From Paraburkholderia sp. Ac-20340 (lineage in GTDB: Bacteria > Pseudomonadota > Gammaproteobacteria > Burkholderiales > Burkholderiaceae), in contig NZ_JAAGPR010000022.1 of the NCBI RefSeq assembly GCF_017104965.1, forward strand, positions 62,001 through 126,000: a DNA stretch of 64,000 nt. The letters run 5' to 3'. Positions 26,043 through 35,117 of the stretch are shown piece after piece. The position numbers and the translations under genes are program-made. Numbering within the stretch: the stretch's first letter is position 1; every line of letters starts with the position of its first letter. The notes beneath the pieces were generated by a model that was given only the letters and a program-made list of their open reading frames with translations, was not told the origin of the DNA and did no database searches.

Positions 26043-27053
26043 ATGCACAGCACGCTTACGGCTTCGCTCGCTTCGCACTTCGCTTCGATTGCGCTTTCGC
26101 ATCTCACGCGCGAATATCCGAACCGGCTCACGCATTCGCTTGCCGGGCCCCGCGATGTGCAAAGTCCACGCGCGCTGCATCCGGTGTTTTACGGCAGCTA
26201 CGACTGGCATTCGTGCGTGCATGGTTACTGGCTCGTCGCGCATCTGCTGGCGCGCTATCCCGATCTGCCCGAAGCGCCGCACATCGTCGCCGTAATCGAC
26301 GAGCATTTCACCGAAGAGAAGATGGCTGGCGAGCGCGCCTATCTCGACATTCCCCACAATCGCGGCTTCGAGCGGCCTTATGGATGGGCGTGGCTGCTGG
26401 CGCTCGCCACGCAACTGCACGCGGCGACTTCGCCGCAAGCCGAGCGCTGGTCGCACGCACTCGCGCCGCTGACCGAGGCATTTGCCGAGCGTTTCGAAGC
26501 ATTCCTGCCGATGGCGACGTACCCGCTGCGCGTGGGCACGCATTTCAATACCGCGTTCGCGCTCACGCTTGCGCTGGATTTCGCGAGGAAAACATCGCGC
26601 TATTCGTTGGCGACGCTGATTGAAAGCACCGCACGCCGCTGGCACGAAGGCGATGCAGCTTGCCAGGCATGGGAGCCTTCGGGCGACGAATTTCTCTCGC
26701 CCGCGCTGATGGAAGCGGTCCTGATGAGCCGCGTGATGGAAGCCGATGAATTCGCCGCGTGGTTCACACGCTTTCTGCCCGAGCTTGCCGCGCGCGAGCC
26801 CGCAACGCTGTTCCTACCCGCAACGGTCACGGACCGCAGCGACGGCAAGATCGCGCATCTGGACGGCTTGAATCTGAGCCGCGCGTGGTGCCAGCGCACG
26901 CTTGCAAACGCACTGCCGGAAAACGATGCGCGCGCAACGATATTGCGCGCGGCCGCCCAGACGCACCTTGACGCTGCGCTACCGCACGTAGCAGGGGATT
27001 ACATGGGCGAGCACTGGCTGGCGACGTTCGCCGTGCTCGCCCTGGAAGCTTGA
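26043..27053 (+). CDS. DUF2891 domain protein
   Basis: This 336-residue soluble protein is nearly all helix and carries the DUF2891 signatures: HPVFYGSYDWHSCVHGYWLV, FERPYGWAWLLALATQL, YPLRVGTHFNTAFAL and LDGLNLSRAWCQRTLA. The fold suggests an (alpha/alpha) toroid as in glycoside-type enzymes, but activity is unknown. It follows the TetR gene by 59 bp on the same strand and is convergent with the CheW gene 12 bp away. Confidence 0.85.
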   Translation: MHSTLTASLASHFASIALSHLTREYPNRLTHSLAGPRDVQSPRALHPVFYGSYDWHSCVHGYWLVAHLLARYPDLPEAPHIVAVIDEHFTEEKMAGERAYLDIPHNRGFERPYGWAWLLALATQLHAATSPQAERWSHALAPLTEAFAERFEAFLPMATYPLRVGTHFNTAFALTLALDFARKTSRYSLATLIESTARRWHEGDAACQAWEPSGDEFLSPALMEAVLMSRVMEADEFAAWFTRFLPELAAREPATLFLPATVTDRSDGKIAHLDGLNLSRAWCQRTLANALPENDARATILRAAAQTHLDAALPHVAGDYMGEHWLATFAVLALEA

Positions 27054-27065
27054 AGCGCGCCCACG

Positions 27066-28559
27066 TCAGGCAACCGACGCCTCCATCGCCACCCGTTCGC
27101 ACAGCGAGACGGGATCGAGCAGCATCAGCGTGCCCTGGCCCGGCAACTCGACCGCCTCGCGCATATCGCTGCGCACGTTCACGCCCGCACCGCGCGTGAG
27201 CATCGCGGGCATCGCCAGTTGCGCGCCGCCCTTGAGCGTAATGATGTCCTCGACCGTATCGACCAGCAGGCCGTACTTCTCGCCGTGATGCTCGACGATC
27301 AGGATCTTCGCGCGCGCCATATCCTCGTACGGCGGCATGGCGTACATCGCCCGCACGTCGATCACCGTCACAATCACGCCGCGCAGATTCAGCACGCCGC
27401 GCACGAACGCCGGCAAACCCGGCGTCTTGACGATGTCGTCGCGATAGTCGATCACCTCGCGCAACTCGGTAATGCGCACGCCGATCAACTGGCCGATGCG
27501 GAATGTCACAATCGTCTGCCGCGTGCCATTGCCACGCTTCTGCGCCGCAGTGGCCGCTTCGGTGGCTTTGCGATAGAGATCGCGATGGCCCGCCGCGACC
27601 GCTGCGATACGCGCGTTCGCATAGAGCGCGTCGGCGCTGACCAGCAGCACGCCCGCCACGCCATCGGCGGCCAGATAACCGGAGAATAGCGAGCGATGCG
27701 CGGCGCCATATGAAGGCATCGGCAAAAGCTGATCTTCGCGATACGCAACGATGCTTGCCACTTCATCGACCAGTAGTCCGAAGTAAAGCTCGTCGCGATG
27801 CAGCACGACTATGCGGCGATCATCGGTCATGACTTCGTCATCGCTTGCACGCGCAAAGCCTAGAAAACGACCAAAATCCAGCACCGGCACCGTTGCCCCG
27901 CGCAGATTGAGCATGCCGATACAGACATCGTCAGCGAACGGCGAATGCTGCAAGGCCGGTACGCGGATGATTTCCTGGATCGCGTCCATCGGCAACGCCA
28001 GCGCCGTGCCGCCCACCTTGAACGAGACATTCTGCTTGCGCTGGCCCTGCTGCGCGCGCCGCTGCGTTGTGCGCGCAACCGGTTCGGCCAGATGCGGCAC
28101 ATCGCGCAACTGCAACAGCGCAGCGGCGGAAAGCACCTGCAGAATGCGCTCGCCGCCGTTGAGCTTGAGCACCGCGCCAATCGCCGATGGCGCGCTGCCT
28201 TCGACGGTTTCGATCGAAATCACCTGATCCTTCGGTACGCGCAGGATCTCGCCCGTGGCATCGAATTGCAGACCCACGCGCGCATTGGCGGTTTCGACGA
28301 TCGCGATCTTGCGCACGCCCGTCGCGCCTTCGGCCGGCAGATTCAGCAACTGGCGCAGATCGACGACTGGAATCAGCGTGCCGCGCAGGTTAAACAGGCC
28401 GAGCAGATACGGCGGCGCGAGCGGCACGGGCGTCAGCGTGCCAGGATGATTGACCACTTCCTGGAGCGCGGTGACGGGCAGCGCCAGTTCCGTCCCGGCC
28501 AGATAAAACGACCCGTATAGCTCGAGCTGGCCACCACCGGCCAGCGCACGTTGGTTCAT
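27066..28559 (-). CDS. CheW-like coupling protein with three CheW domains
   Basis: This 497-residue protein is a tandem of three CheW domains, beginning near residue 12 (LYGSFYLAGTELALPVTALQ), 178 (NVSFKVGGTALALPMDAIQE) and 345 (TIVTFRIGQLIGVRITELRE). Each shows the CheW pattern of FNLRGTLIPVVDLR, MLNLRGATVPVLDFG and VLNLRGVIVTVIDVR. An ordinary CheW has one domain and links receptors to CheA, so a triple one could bridge several receptors or kinases. It is the last gene of the chemoreceptor-cheR-cheD set; cheD ends 70 bp upstream. Confidence 0.92.
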   Translation of the reverse strand: MNQRALAGGGQLELYGSFYLAGTELALPVTALQEVVNHPGTLTPVPLAPPYLLGLFNLRGTLIPVVDLRQLLNLPAEGATGVRKIAIVETANARVGLQFDATGEILRVPKDQVISIETVEGSAPSAIGAVLKLNGGERILQVLSAAALLQLRDVPHLAEPVARTTQRRAQQGQRKQNVSFKVGGTALALPMDAIQEIIRVPALQHSPFADDVCIGMLNLRGATVPVLDFGRFLGFARASDDEVMTDDRRIVVLHRDELYFGLLVDEVASIVAYREDQLLPMPSYGAAHRSLFSGYLAADGVAGVLLVSADALYANARIAAVAAGHRDLYRKATEAATAAQKRGNGTRQTIVTFRIGQLIGVRITELREVIDYRDDIVKTPGLPAFVRGVLNLRGVIVTVIDVRAMYAMPPYEDMARAKILIVEHHGEKYGLLVDTVEDIITLKGGAQLAMPAMLTRGAGVNVRSDMREAVELPGQGTLMLLDPVSLCERVAMEASVA

Positions 28560-28629
28560 CGTGAAGCTCCGTATGATTGAGCGTTGCGCTTTGAACTGGA
28601 CACATCAACGATGCACGTCAAGGCCGCAC

Positions 28630-29130
28630 TCAGGCCGGGCGCGAAAAACGGCGCACGGCGTAATGCGGCTGTTCGCAGTCGATGGTGAGTTGCCGGCCGC
28701 ACTCGCCGCCCACATCCATGTGGACGACGCGCATGCCTGCATCGGCCAGCACCTGCTGCGCCATACGTACGTTGAGATCGCCGATCGGCTCATGCAGCGT
28801 GGTGCGATGCTGCATCATGTTGGCCCCGCCCGCGAGCACGGCTTCGATTTCGCCATCCGGCGCGGTCTCGGCACCCATCATCGAGATCAGCGCGGGCAGT
28901 GCATCGATCACGTATTTCGCACCGTTGCCGAGTTGCGCACCGGGCACGGCGTAACGCGTATGACCGACCGGCTGCGGCAGCAGGCAATGCGCGAGGCCAT
29001 AGGTGCCGCGCGCGCGCCACAGCAAGCCGATACCCACGCACGAGCCCAGCGTCGCTCGCAAGATTCTGGCGTCGCTGCCGCTGCTCACCGCGATCTCGCA
29101 CATCTTCACTTGCACGTCACGCGTGCTCAT
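28630..29130 (-). CDS. cheD: Chemoreceptor glutamine deamidase CheD
   Basis: This 166-residue enzyme deamidates receptor glutamines. Catalytic residues are C31 in ATLGSCVGIGLLW and H48 in YGLAHCLLPQP. The start at 29130 is chosen because GAGGAG lies upstream and it removes a non-conserved five-residue lead. It overlaps the end of cheR by 14 nt, indicating coupled translation. Confidence 0.93.
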   Translation of the reverse strand: MSTRDVQVKMCEIAVSSGSDARILRATLGSCVGIGLLWRARGTYGLAHCLLPQPVGHTRYAVPGAQLGNGAKYVIDALPALISMMGAETAPDGEIEAVLAGGANMMQHRTTLHEPIGDLNVRMAQQVLADAGMRVVHMDVGGECGRQLTIDCEQPHYAVRRFSRPA

Positions 29131-29968
29131 GGCTGTGCTCCTCACGGCTCTGGCCGTTGCGATAAATAAGCGGCTGCTCGAAGGTAAAGCCCGTCGCCAC
29201 CCGGCTCAGCGATTCGGATTCACCGACGATCAGAATCGCATCGGGCCTCATTGCGCGGCGCACGTTCGACAGCACCGCCTGCTGCCCGTCGAGATCGAAA
29301 TAGATCAGCACGTTGCGCAACAGCACGAGATCGAACGGGCCCAGATCGCGCGGCACCGAATAGAGATTGTGCTGACGAAACGACACATGCGTGCGCAGCG
29401 CGTCGTTCACCGTGGCCTGCGCGCCTTCGTTGCGAAACCACTTCTGCGCGAGCGCCGGATGGTTCTGGCGCAGACCGTCGATACTGCGGCCCTGATAGCT
29501 GCCTGCGCGTGCGCTCGCCAGAATGCCGTCCGAAATATCCGTGCCGACGATGGCGTAGCGAAACGCCGGTTCGCTGGCGCGATACTCTTCGCACAACATG
29601 GCCGTGGTCCACGCTTCCTCGCCGCTCGACGCCGCCGCCGACCACACACGCAGCGGCGTGCCCGCGTGCGTTGCCTGCCATTGAGGCAGGAAGGTCTGCG
29701 CAAGATATTCCCAGATGCGCGGCGTGCGGAAGAACGACGTTTCGTTCGTCGTCACGAGGTCGATGAAATCGCGCACTTCCTCGGCGCTCGTGTCGAGCAC
29801 CTGCAGATAGTCGCGATAGTCCGGCAAGCCAAGCGCCATCACACGGCGGCGCAAGCGCCCCTTGAGCATGGTCCACTTGCGCTCGTTCATCGCAATGCCG
29901 GTGTGACGGCGCACCTGTTCGATCAGTGCGCGCTGCACCGATGCTTCGACATCCTTATCGATATCCAC
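29117..29968 (-). CDS. cheR: Chemotaxis protein methyltransferase CheR
   Basis: This 283-residue enzyme methylates receptor glutamates with S-adenosylmethionine. It has the CheR N-terminal helical domain (GIAMNERKWTMLKGRLRRRV) and the catalytic Rossmann domain with FIDLVTTNETSFFR, WSAAASSGEEAWTTAML (SAM loop), and FDLVLLRNVLIYFD. Full length for the family. It lies 18 bp downstream of the chemoreceptor gene. Confidence 0.95.
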   Translation of the reverse strand: MDIDKDVEASVQRALIEQVRRHTGIAMNERKWTMLKGRLRRRVMALGLPDYRDYLQVLDTSAEEVRDFIDLVTTNETSFFRTPRIWEYLAQTFLPQWQATHAGTPLRVWSAAASSGEEAWTTAMLCEEYRASEPAFRYAIVGTDISDGILASARAGSYQGRSIDGLRQNHPALAQKWFRNEGAQATVNDALRTHVSFRQHNLYSVPRDLGPFDLVLLRNVLIYFDLDGQQAVLSNVRRAMRPDAILIVGESESLSRVATGFTFEQPLIYRNGQSREEHSHEHA

Positions 29969-29986
29969 AGTTCAGCTCCCTGCGCT

Positions 29987-31684
29987 TCAAACCACGAAGC
30001 GCGCCACCGTCTTGTCGAGACCTTCGGCGCCGCCCCGCAGGGAAGCTGCCGCACGGGCAATCGTGTCGCAGGCGCCTGCGGACTTCTCGGTCTCCTCGGC
30101 GACCTGCTGGATCGCAGCGGCGACTTCGCGCGCGGCGATCAACTGCTCGTCCGCGCCGCAGGAGATTTCGGAGATTGCCTGGGTGGTGCGGCTCACGCCG
30201 CTCAGGATGCGCTCGAACGCTTCGCCAGCCTGCTTGGAGATTTCGCTGCCTTGCGCGACGCGTTTGACCGACTCGTTGATGAGCTTGGAGATTTCCTTGG
30301 TGGCCTGCGAGGAACGTTCGGCCAGTTTGCGCACTTCGTCGGCCACGACGGAGAACCCGAGACCGTGTTCGCCCGCACGCGCCGCTTCAATCGCGGCATT
30401 GAACGCGAGCAGATTGGTCTGACTGGCGATCTCGCCAATCACCTTGATAATCTCGCCGATATCTTCCGACGAGCGGTTGATCAGTTCCATCGACTCGATC
30501 GAGCGCGTGACGGCTTTCGAGCCGCGCTCGGCTTCGACTTGCGTGTCTTTGGCAAGCTGGTCGGCGCCGCGCGAATTATCGGCGATCGAATTGATCGAGG
30601 CGGTCAGTTCTTCGATCGAGGCGTTCATTTCCTCGACGGTCGCGCCGAGCAACTGCGCGCCGCCCGCCACCGTATCGGCACGCGCGGCGATGTCCTGCGA
30701 CGAATCCTTGAACGTGCCCGCCGATTCCACCACCTTGCCGATCACGCTCGCGAGGTCGCTCATCATGCTCTTGATACCGGCGGCAAGCTGGTCGATGGGG
30801 TCGTCGCCCTGCACCGCGACTTCGCCGCTCAGATCGCCCGATGCCGCCTTGCGCACGACGTCTAGCAGCTTCTCGACCTTGCGTTGATCTTCTTCGGCGC
30901 GGCGCTTCACGCTTTCTTCGAGTTCGACCTGCGCCGTGACGTCATTGGCGAACTTCACGACCTTGTAGAGCCGGCCGTTCATATCGAAGATCGGGTTATA
31001 GGTCGCCTGAATCCACACCACGCGCCCGCCCTTGCCGATGCGCTTGTAGCGGCCTGCATCGTATTCGCCGCGATTGAGCTTGGCCCAGAAGTCGTGGTAG
31101 TCGAGGCTGGCCGTGTAGCTCTCTTCGCAGAACATGCGGTGATGCTTGCCCTGGATTTCATCGAGCCGGTAGCCGAGCGTGTTGAGGAAATTCTGGTTCG
31201 CGTCCAGCACGATGCCGTTGGTGTCGAATTCGATCACCGCCTGCGCCTTGTCGATGGCGCGCAGACGCCCTTCGAATTCGGCGTTCTGACGCTTCGCTTC
31301 GGTGATGTCGGTGGCGAACTTGATGACCTTGTAGGCGCGGCCGCTCTTGTCGAGCACCGGGTTGTACGAGGCATTGATCCAGATTTCGCGGCCGTCGTGG
31401 GCGACGCGCCGGTATTCGCCGCGATCGAATTCGCCACGGCCGAGACGTTCCCAGAACGCGCGATACGCTTCGCTACGCGCATATTCAGGATCACAGAACA
31501 TTCGATGGTGCTTGCCACGCACTTCATCGAGCGTGTAGCCGAGCGTCTTCAGAAAGTTGTCGTTGGCATGCAGGATGATGCCTTGCAGATCGAACTCGAT
31601 TACGGCCTGCACCCGGTTCAGTGCCGCGCTCACCGCGCTCAGCTCGACCAGTTCGAGCTCACGGTCTGGCGTCGAATGTTCCAT
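29987..31684 (-). CDS. Soluble PAS-PAS methyl-accepting chemotaxis protein
   Basis: This 565-residue receptor has no membrane helix and is probably cytoplasmic. Two PAS domains (about residues 20-125 and 145-250) are near-copies, each containing KHHRMFC and a NP-x-D/YK-V-I/VKFA ending; such Aer-like PAS pairs may bind haem or flavin. A helical linker leads to the MCP signalling hairpin with tip IGEIASQTNLLAFNAAIEAA followed by RAGEHGLGFSVVADEVRKLAE. No C-terminal CheR-tethering pentapeptide is seen. It heads a run with cheR, cheD and a triple CheW. Confidence 0.93.
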   Translation of the reverse strand: MEHSTPDRELELVELSAVSAALNRVQAVIEFDLQGIILHANDNFLKTLGYTLDEVRGKHHRMFCDPEYARSEAYRAFWERLGRGEFDRGEYRRVAHDGREIWINASYNPVLDKSGRAYKVIKFATDITEAKRQNAEFEGRLRAIDKAQAVIEFDTNGIVLDANQNFLNTLGYRLDEIQGKHHRMFCEESYTASLDYHDFWAKLNRGEYDAGRYKRIGKGGRVVWIQATYNPIFDMNGRLYKVVKFANDVTAQVELEESVKRRAEEDQRKVEKLLDVVRKAASGDLSGEVAVQGDDPIDQLAAGIKSMMSDLASVIGKVVESAGTFKDSSQDIAARADTVAGGAQLLGATVEEMNASIEELTASINSIADNSRGADQLAKDTQVEAERGSKAVTRSIESMELINRSSEDIGEIIKVIGEIASQTNLLAFNAAIEAARAGEHGLGFSVVADEVRKLAERSSQATKEISKLINESVKRVAQGSEISKQAGEAFERILSGVSRTTQAISEISCGADEQLIAAREVAAAIQQVAEETEKSAGACDTIARAAASLRGGAEGLDKTVARFVV

Positions 31685-32173
31685 CGTTTCCCTCGTCGTT
31701 GTGTGTCGCGGCTATTGAGCTTTCCAGGCGCAATTCCGCGTAGCGCGTGCAATGGACCGCACGCGTTCTCTCAGTGGCTTTTTGTAATGTGTTTAATACT
31801 ATCCGCCCTATTTATTGAAAGGCAGATCGAATAATCGAATTACATGTGGAACGAGTATTCCGCCAGCTAAACCGGCTTTCCCTACTTTCGCTATATCGGC
31901 CGCCGTGATGCAGCGCTTGACCAGGGGTTTTTACCTAGGCAAACGTTTCCCGCGTGATATTTTCAGATATAAATGTGGAGCGATTTTTATTTGCTTTCAG
32001 AAACTTCCCGAAATTAGCACGCGATGAAAATATAGGGACGCAAAATCGCTCATGCCGCAATTATTTTTATGTTGCTGTTGAAATAAGTGCACTGTAGTTT
32101 CAATAAAAAACGCGCGCCGTTTTGAGTGGCGCGCGTCGCTGGAACAACGGGATTTATGTCGCGGCGATGAAAA
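31685..32173. other. AT-rich intergenic region upstream of the chemoreceptor gene
   Basis: These 489 bp hold the chemoreceptor promoter on the minus strand and the DUF3443 terminator at 32104-32136. From about 31790 to 32110 the base composition is clearly lower in GC than the genes around it. I find no ORF and no confident sigma-28 promoter. Confidence 0.5.
32104..32136 (-). terminator. Intrinsic terminator of the DUF3443 gene
   Basis: The stem ACGCGCGCC / GGCGCGCGT (32110-32118 with 32128-32136) is preceded on the plus strand by AATAAAAAA, giving a T run after the hairpin in minus-strand transcription, 38 bp after the stop codon. Confidence 0.85.
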
Positions 32174-33598
32174 TCAGGGTGCGATCCACGCGACGTAAGG
32201 TAGCGCGGCTTCCCCCGCATCGATGCCGTAATAGACACGCTTGCCATAGAAGAACGGCATGCCCAGATCGACGGTCTGCGCGAGATACGCGCCCAGGTTG
32301 TTGAAGGCGAAGTTATTGGTGCCGAACAACGCATCCGCGTTGGCAATCGCAACGTCGACCGTGACGCTCTCGCCGCGTGCGTCGGTGAGCGACGCCGTGC
32401 GCTTGAGCGTCGCGGGCGGCGCATAGAACAAGAAGCTGTTCTGAGTGATCGCCGCATCGTCGAACATCAGCGTGTTCGTGCCCGAATCGACAAAGGCCTG
32501 CACGGCATTGTCGCCACTCATGCTGCCCTTGAAATTGCCCCAGCCGTCCGTCGCCAGAACGGTCGTACCGGTGCCCGCCAAACGGTTGTTGCTCTGCGTA
32601 CCGATGCCGAACGTCACCGTGCCGCTCGCGACAGGCGCACCGTTCGCATCCACGGCCGGCATATCGACGATCAAACCGTTGTTATCGACCGGGAAAAGCG
32701 CCACGGGGTTCGCGACCTGGTTGGCCAGCGGCATCGAAATCGGTCTGGGTCGTGCGCCGTCGGCATAGTAGTAGCCCGGCACTGGCGTGGTGCCCGCGCA
32801 AGCGGCGCCGCAGTCGTAACGCGCGACGCCCACGCCCAGAATGCCGTTCGCGCCCAGCATGTCCGGGCCAGGGAGCGCGGTGTTGTAGACGCAGGATTGC
32901 GGAGCGGCAGCGCTGACCGCCGTATCGCCGATGACCTGGATCGGCACGGAAGCGGCGACCTCGGCGGACATTTTTACGTCAGCGGTGCGCAAGCCGCCCC
33001 ATGTGTAACCCGAGCCGAAGTTCGCGCACGCGGCGACGTTCCTCCCGGTTACGGGGTCGGTCTGCACGGGCAATGCGGCGAGCGTTGCATCAGGAATCAC
33101 CGATGCAAACAGGCGCAGACCGAACGAGCCGGTGTCGAGCAGAACGTGGTCGATCGTCGCGCAATTCGTCTTGCCGCCGCTGCCGGGCTGGCAAATCGTC
33201 ACGCTGACCAGCGGGAAGTTGCGCACGACGGTGACCGGCGAAACCAGCACGGGAATCGTGTTGCCGATATCGGCCGGCGTGCCGCCGCCCGAGGTGTCTG
33301 AACCCGACGGCGTCGTACCGGAGCCCGCATCGGTCGAACCGTTCGTGCCGCCGCTGCTATCGCCGCCGTTCGTCGTGGGCGTAGGCGGTGCCACCGAGTC
33401 CGAGCCACTTGCGCCCGAATTGCCCGACGAGCCGCCGGACGTGCCCTGATTCGATGCGTTGTTCGTGCCGGAACTAGACTTGCCGCCCGTAGCCGGGACA
33501 TTGGCAACCGCCGGACTTCCGTCGCTGCCGCCCCCGCCGCCGCATGCTCCCAGCAGCACGCTCGCGCCCAGTGCGCAGGCCATGATGATCTTGTGCAT
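32174..33598 (-). CDS. DUF3443 lipoprotein with pepsin-like motifs
   Basis: This 474-residue lipoprotein has a lipobox ending at C19 (SVLLGAC) and then about 90 residues of Gly/Ser/Thr/Asn/Pro-rich linker (21-110). The folded part is the DUF3443 domain. It contains D155-T-G-S in IDHVLLDTGSFGLRLF, ANGILGVGV (250-258) and D371-S-G-T in VQAFVDSGTNTLMF. This is the order and spacing style of bilobal pepsin-type aspartic proteases (DTGS, DGILGLG, DSGT). Protease activity is my inference. It lies 11 bp after a DUF2844 gene, its usual partner. AAAGGAG precedes the ATG at 33598. Confidence 0.85.
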   Translation of the reverse strand: MHKIIMACALGASVLLGACGGGGGSDGSPAVANVPATGGKSSSGTNNASNQGTSGGSSGNSGASGSDSVAPPTPTTNGGDSSGGTNGSTDAGSGTTPSGSDTSGGGTPADIGNTIPVLVSPVTVVRNFPLVSVTICQPGSGGKTNCATIDHVLLDTGSFGLRLFASVIPDATLAALPVQTDPVTGRNVAACANFGSGYTWGGLRTADVKMSAEVAASVPIQVIGDTAVSAAAPQSCVYNTALPGPDMLGANGILGVGVARYDCGAACAGTTPVPGYYYADGARPRPISMPLANQVANPVALFPVDNNGLIVDMPAVDANGAPVASGTVTFGIGTQSNNRLAGTGTTVLATDGWGNFKGSMSGDNAVQAFVDSGTNTLMFDDAAITQNSFLFYAPPATLKRTASLTDARGESVTVDVAIANADALFGTNNFAFNNLGAYLAQTVDLGMPFFYGKRVYYGIDAGEAALPYVAWIAP

Positions 33599-33609
33599 TG
33601 CGCGCTCCT

Positions 33610-34074
33610 TTACTGAATCTGGCTGGCGTCGAAGCCTTGCGGCAACGCCAGCGGCAACCAGGCGCGCCCGGTCAGCGCGCCCATATGTCCGCCCGTTTCG
33701 ACGACCAGATCGCCGTTGCGCATCGCAACCGGTCCATAGCCGCCGCCGCGCGAAGCCTGCACGGCCGCGAGCCCTTTCTGCCACGCCGGGAAATAGCCGC
33801 CCAGCAGCACGTCCATCGAGCCGATGCGCGGACCGCGCCACGACACCGCGAACACATTGCCGCGCGCGTCGAGATATTCGTGAATCACCGTTCCACTTTC
33901 CTGCGTCGCCGTGGTGACGGTGTAGGGTGCGGCGTTGTTCGCTGCCGCCATGAGGCGTGTGCCGGGCGTGCGCGGTGCATCCGGCCAACTGGGCGCGCCG
34001 CCCAATGCTGCCCAGACCGGCAAGGCGGAAAATCCTAGTACCGCCGCCGCACCCGCTATCAGAATCCCCTTCAT
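33610..34074 (-). CDS. DUF2844 secreted protein
   Basis: This 154-residue exported protein has a signal peptide (MKGILIAGAAAVLGFSALPV, cut after WA). The mature domain reads YTVTTATQESGTVIHEYLDA, GNVFAVSWRGPRIGSMDVLL and GGYFPAWQKG, the DUF2844 pattern. DUF2844 and DUF3443 genes are usually adjacent in Burkholderia, as here (11 bp apart), so the products probably act together in the envelope. A role as pro-region, substrate or inhibitor of the DUF3443 protein is speculation. Confidence 0.85.
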   Translation of the reverse strand: MKGILIAGAAAVLGFSALPVWAALGGAPSWPDAPRTPGTRLMAAANNAAPYTVTTATQESGTVIHEYLDARGNVFAVSWRGPRIGSMDVLLGGYFPAWQKGLAAVQASRGGGYGPVAMRNGDLVVETGGHMGALTGRAWLPLALPQGFDASQIQ

Positions 34075-34681
34075 GTTGTAGTCCTTAGTAATTTTCGGGA
34101 AATTGATGAGATCGATATGCGCTTCCTGTGAAGCGTCGGGCGAGTCTAAGCGGCGTCAGCGAACGTCACGCGCGTGTTAATTCGAAATGACATTTTGAAT
34201 TTCTGGAGGCGGCATGCGGCCGCGCACGCGACATCCTGAAAGCCTTTTGAAATAAGACGCGATGATGAGGTAACGCGCAAAGGAGGGAGCCGCCAGCCAT
34301 CGTTAAGGCCGCAAAACAGAGAAAAGCTGACCGGCTGCTCTTGCACCGCTAGAAAACAACCAGATTCGGAGTCGTCGTAGAGACAGCACGATGTCTAAAT
34401 ATTACAAGACAGCGCCGATGCGACATGACTTTGCACCGCATCCTGACGCGCGAAGCCGCCAGATCGCACCACGAAGCCGCAGCTTGCGCGCCGTTCAGCA
34501 CGTTACTGACACACTGGCGGGAAACCTACCCTTTCCGCTGTAACAACTCGAAAAAACAGCGCAACTCGCGTAATTGCCTTGAGCCCTACGATGACTTAGC
34601 GTTTGATGATGTAGGGGCACAACCGTGCGGGACATCGTCCCGTCAGCAGGACTGCCCGAACCATCCGTTCTGGAGAACGTT
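34075..34681. other. Intergenic region between DUF2844 and a divergent secreted-protein gene
   Basis: This 607-bp region separates divergent genes and must hold both promoters. ORFs within it read as compositionally poor and lack ribosome sites. I see no clear operator or RNA structure. Confidence 0.5.
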
Positions 34682-35062
34682 GTGAGAAGGTCGAAATTGA
34701 TATTGGGCGCCGCCGTGGCAGCCATCGCCTGCGCAAGCGGCGCGGCGCATGCAGCGCGGGTTGGCGTCTTCATCGGCGGCGGCATGCCGTATTACTACCC
34801 GGTCGCGCCCGCGCCTTACTACTGGGGCCCGCCGCCGCCCGTGATCGTCGCGCCGCCGCCCGAAGCGCCGGATTACGTCGAGCAGGGCCAGCCGCAAGCG
34901 GCCGCCGGCAACTACGCGCAAGGCCCGGCCGATGCCGCTGGCAGCAGCGAAAACGGCGACACCTGGTACTACTGCGACGCCTCCAAAACCTATTACCCGT
35001 ACGTCAAGCAGTGCTCGTCGGGCTGGCGCGCGGTGCCGGCCGAACCGGCGCCTTCGAACTGA
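34682..35062 (+). CDS. Small secreted protein with C-terminal WYYC motif
   Basis: This 126-residue protein starts at a GTG (34682) with GGAG 6 nt upstream. Its signal peptide (MRRSKLILGAAVAAIACASG) is followed by a Tyr/Pro-rich segment (PYYYPVAPAPYYWGPPPP) and an ordered C-terminus DTWYYCDASKTYYPYVKQCS-SGW. The two Cys in this tail probably form a disulfide. This tail is widespread on small envelope proteins of proteobacteria; function unknown. Confidence 0.8.
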   Translation: MRRSKLILGAAVAAIACASGAAHAARVGVFIGGGMPYYYPVAPAPYYWGPPPPVIVAPPPEAPDYVEQGQPQAAAGNYAQGPADAAGSSENGDTWYYCDASKTYYPYVKQCSSGWRAVPAEPAPSN

Positions 35063-35117
35063 TTCGAAGCTGATTGACGCTCATTTGACGAACTCGTTTC
35101 ACGATATAGAGCCGCAC

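Noticed and set aside
31780..31830. Sigma-28-like promoter upstream of the chemoreceptor gene
   Set aside because: A GCGGATAG on the minus strand resembles the -10, but no TAAA-type -35 lies at the correct distance.
34425..34685. 86-codon frame in the DUF2844 upstream region
   Set aside because: No ribosome site, mixed composition and overlap with the real GTG start of the next gene.
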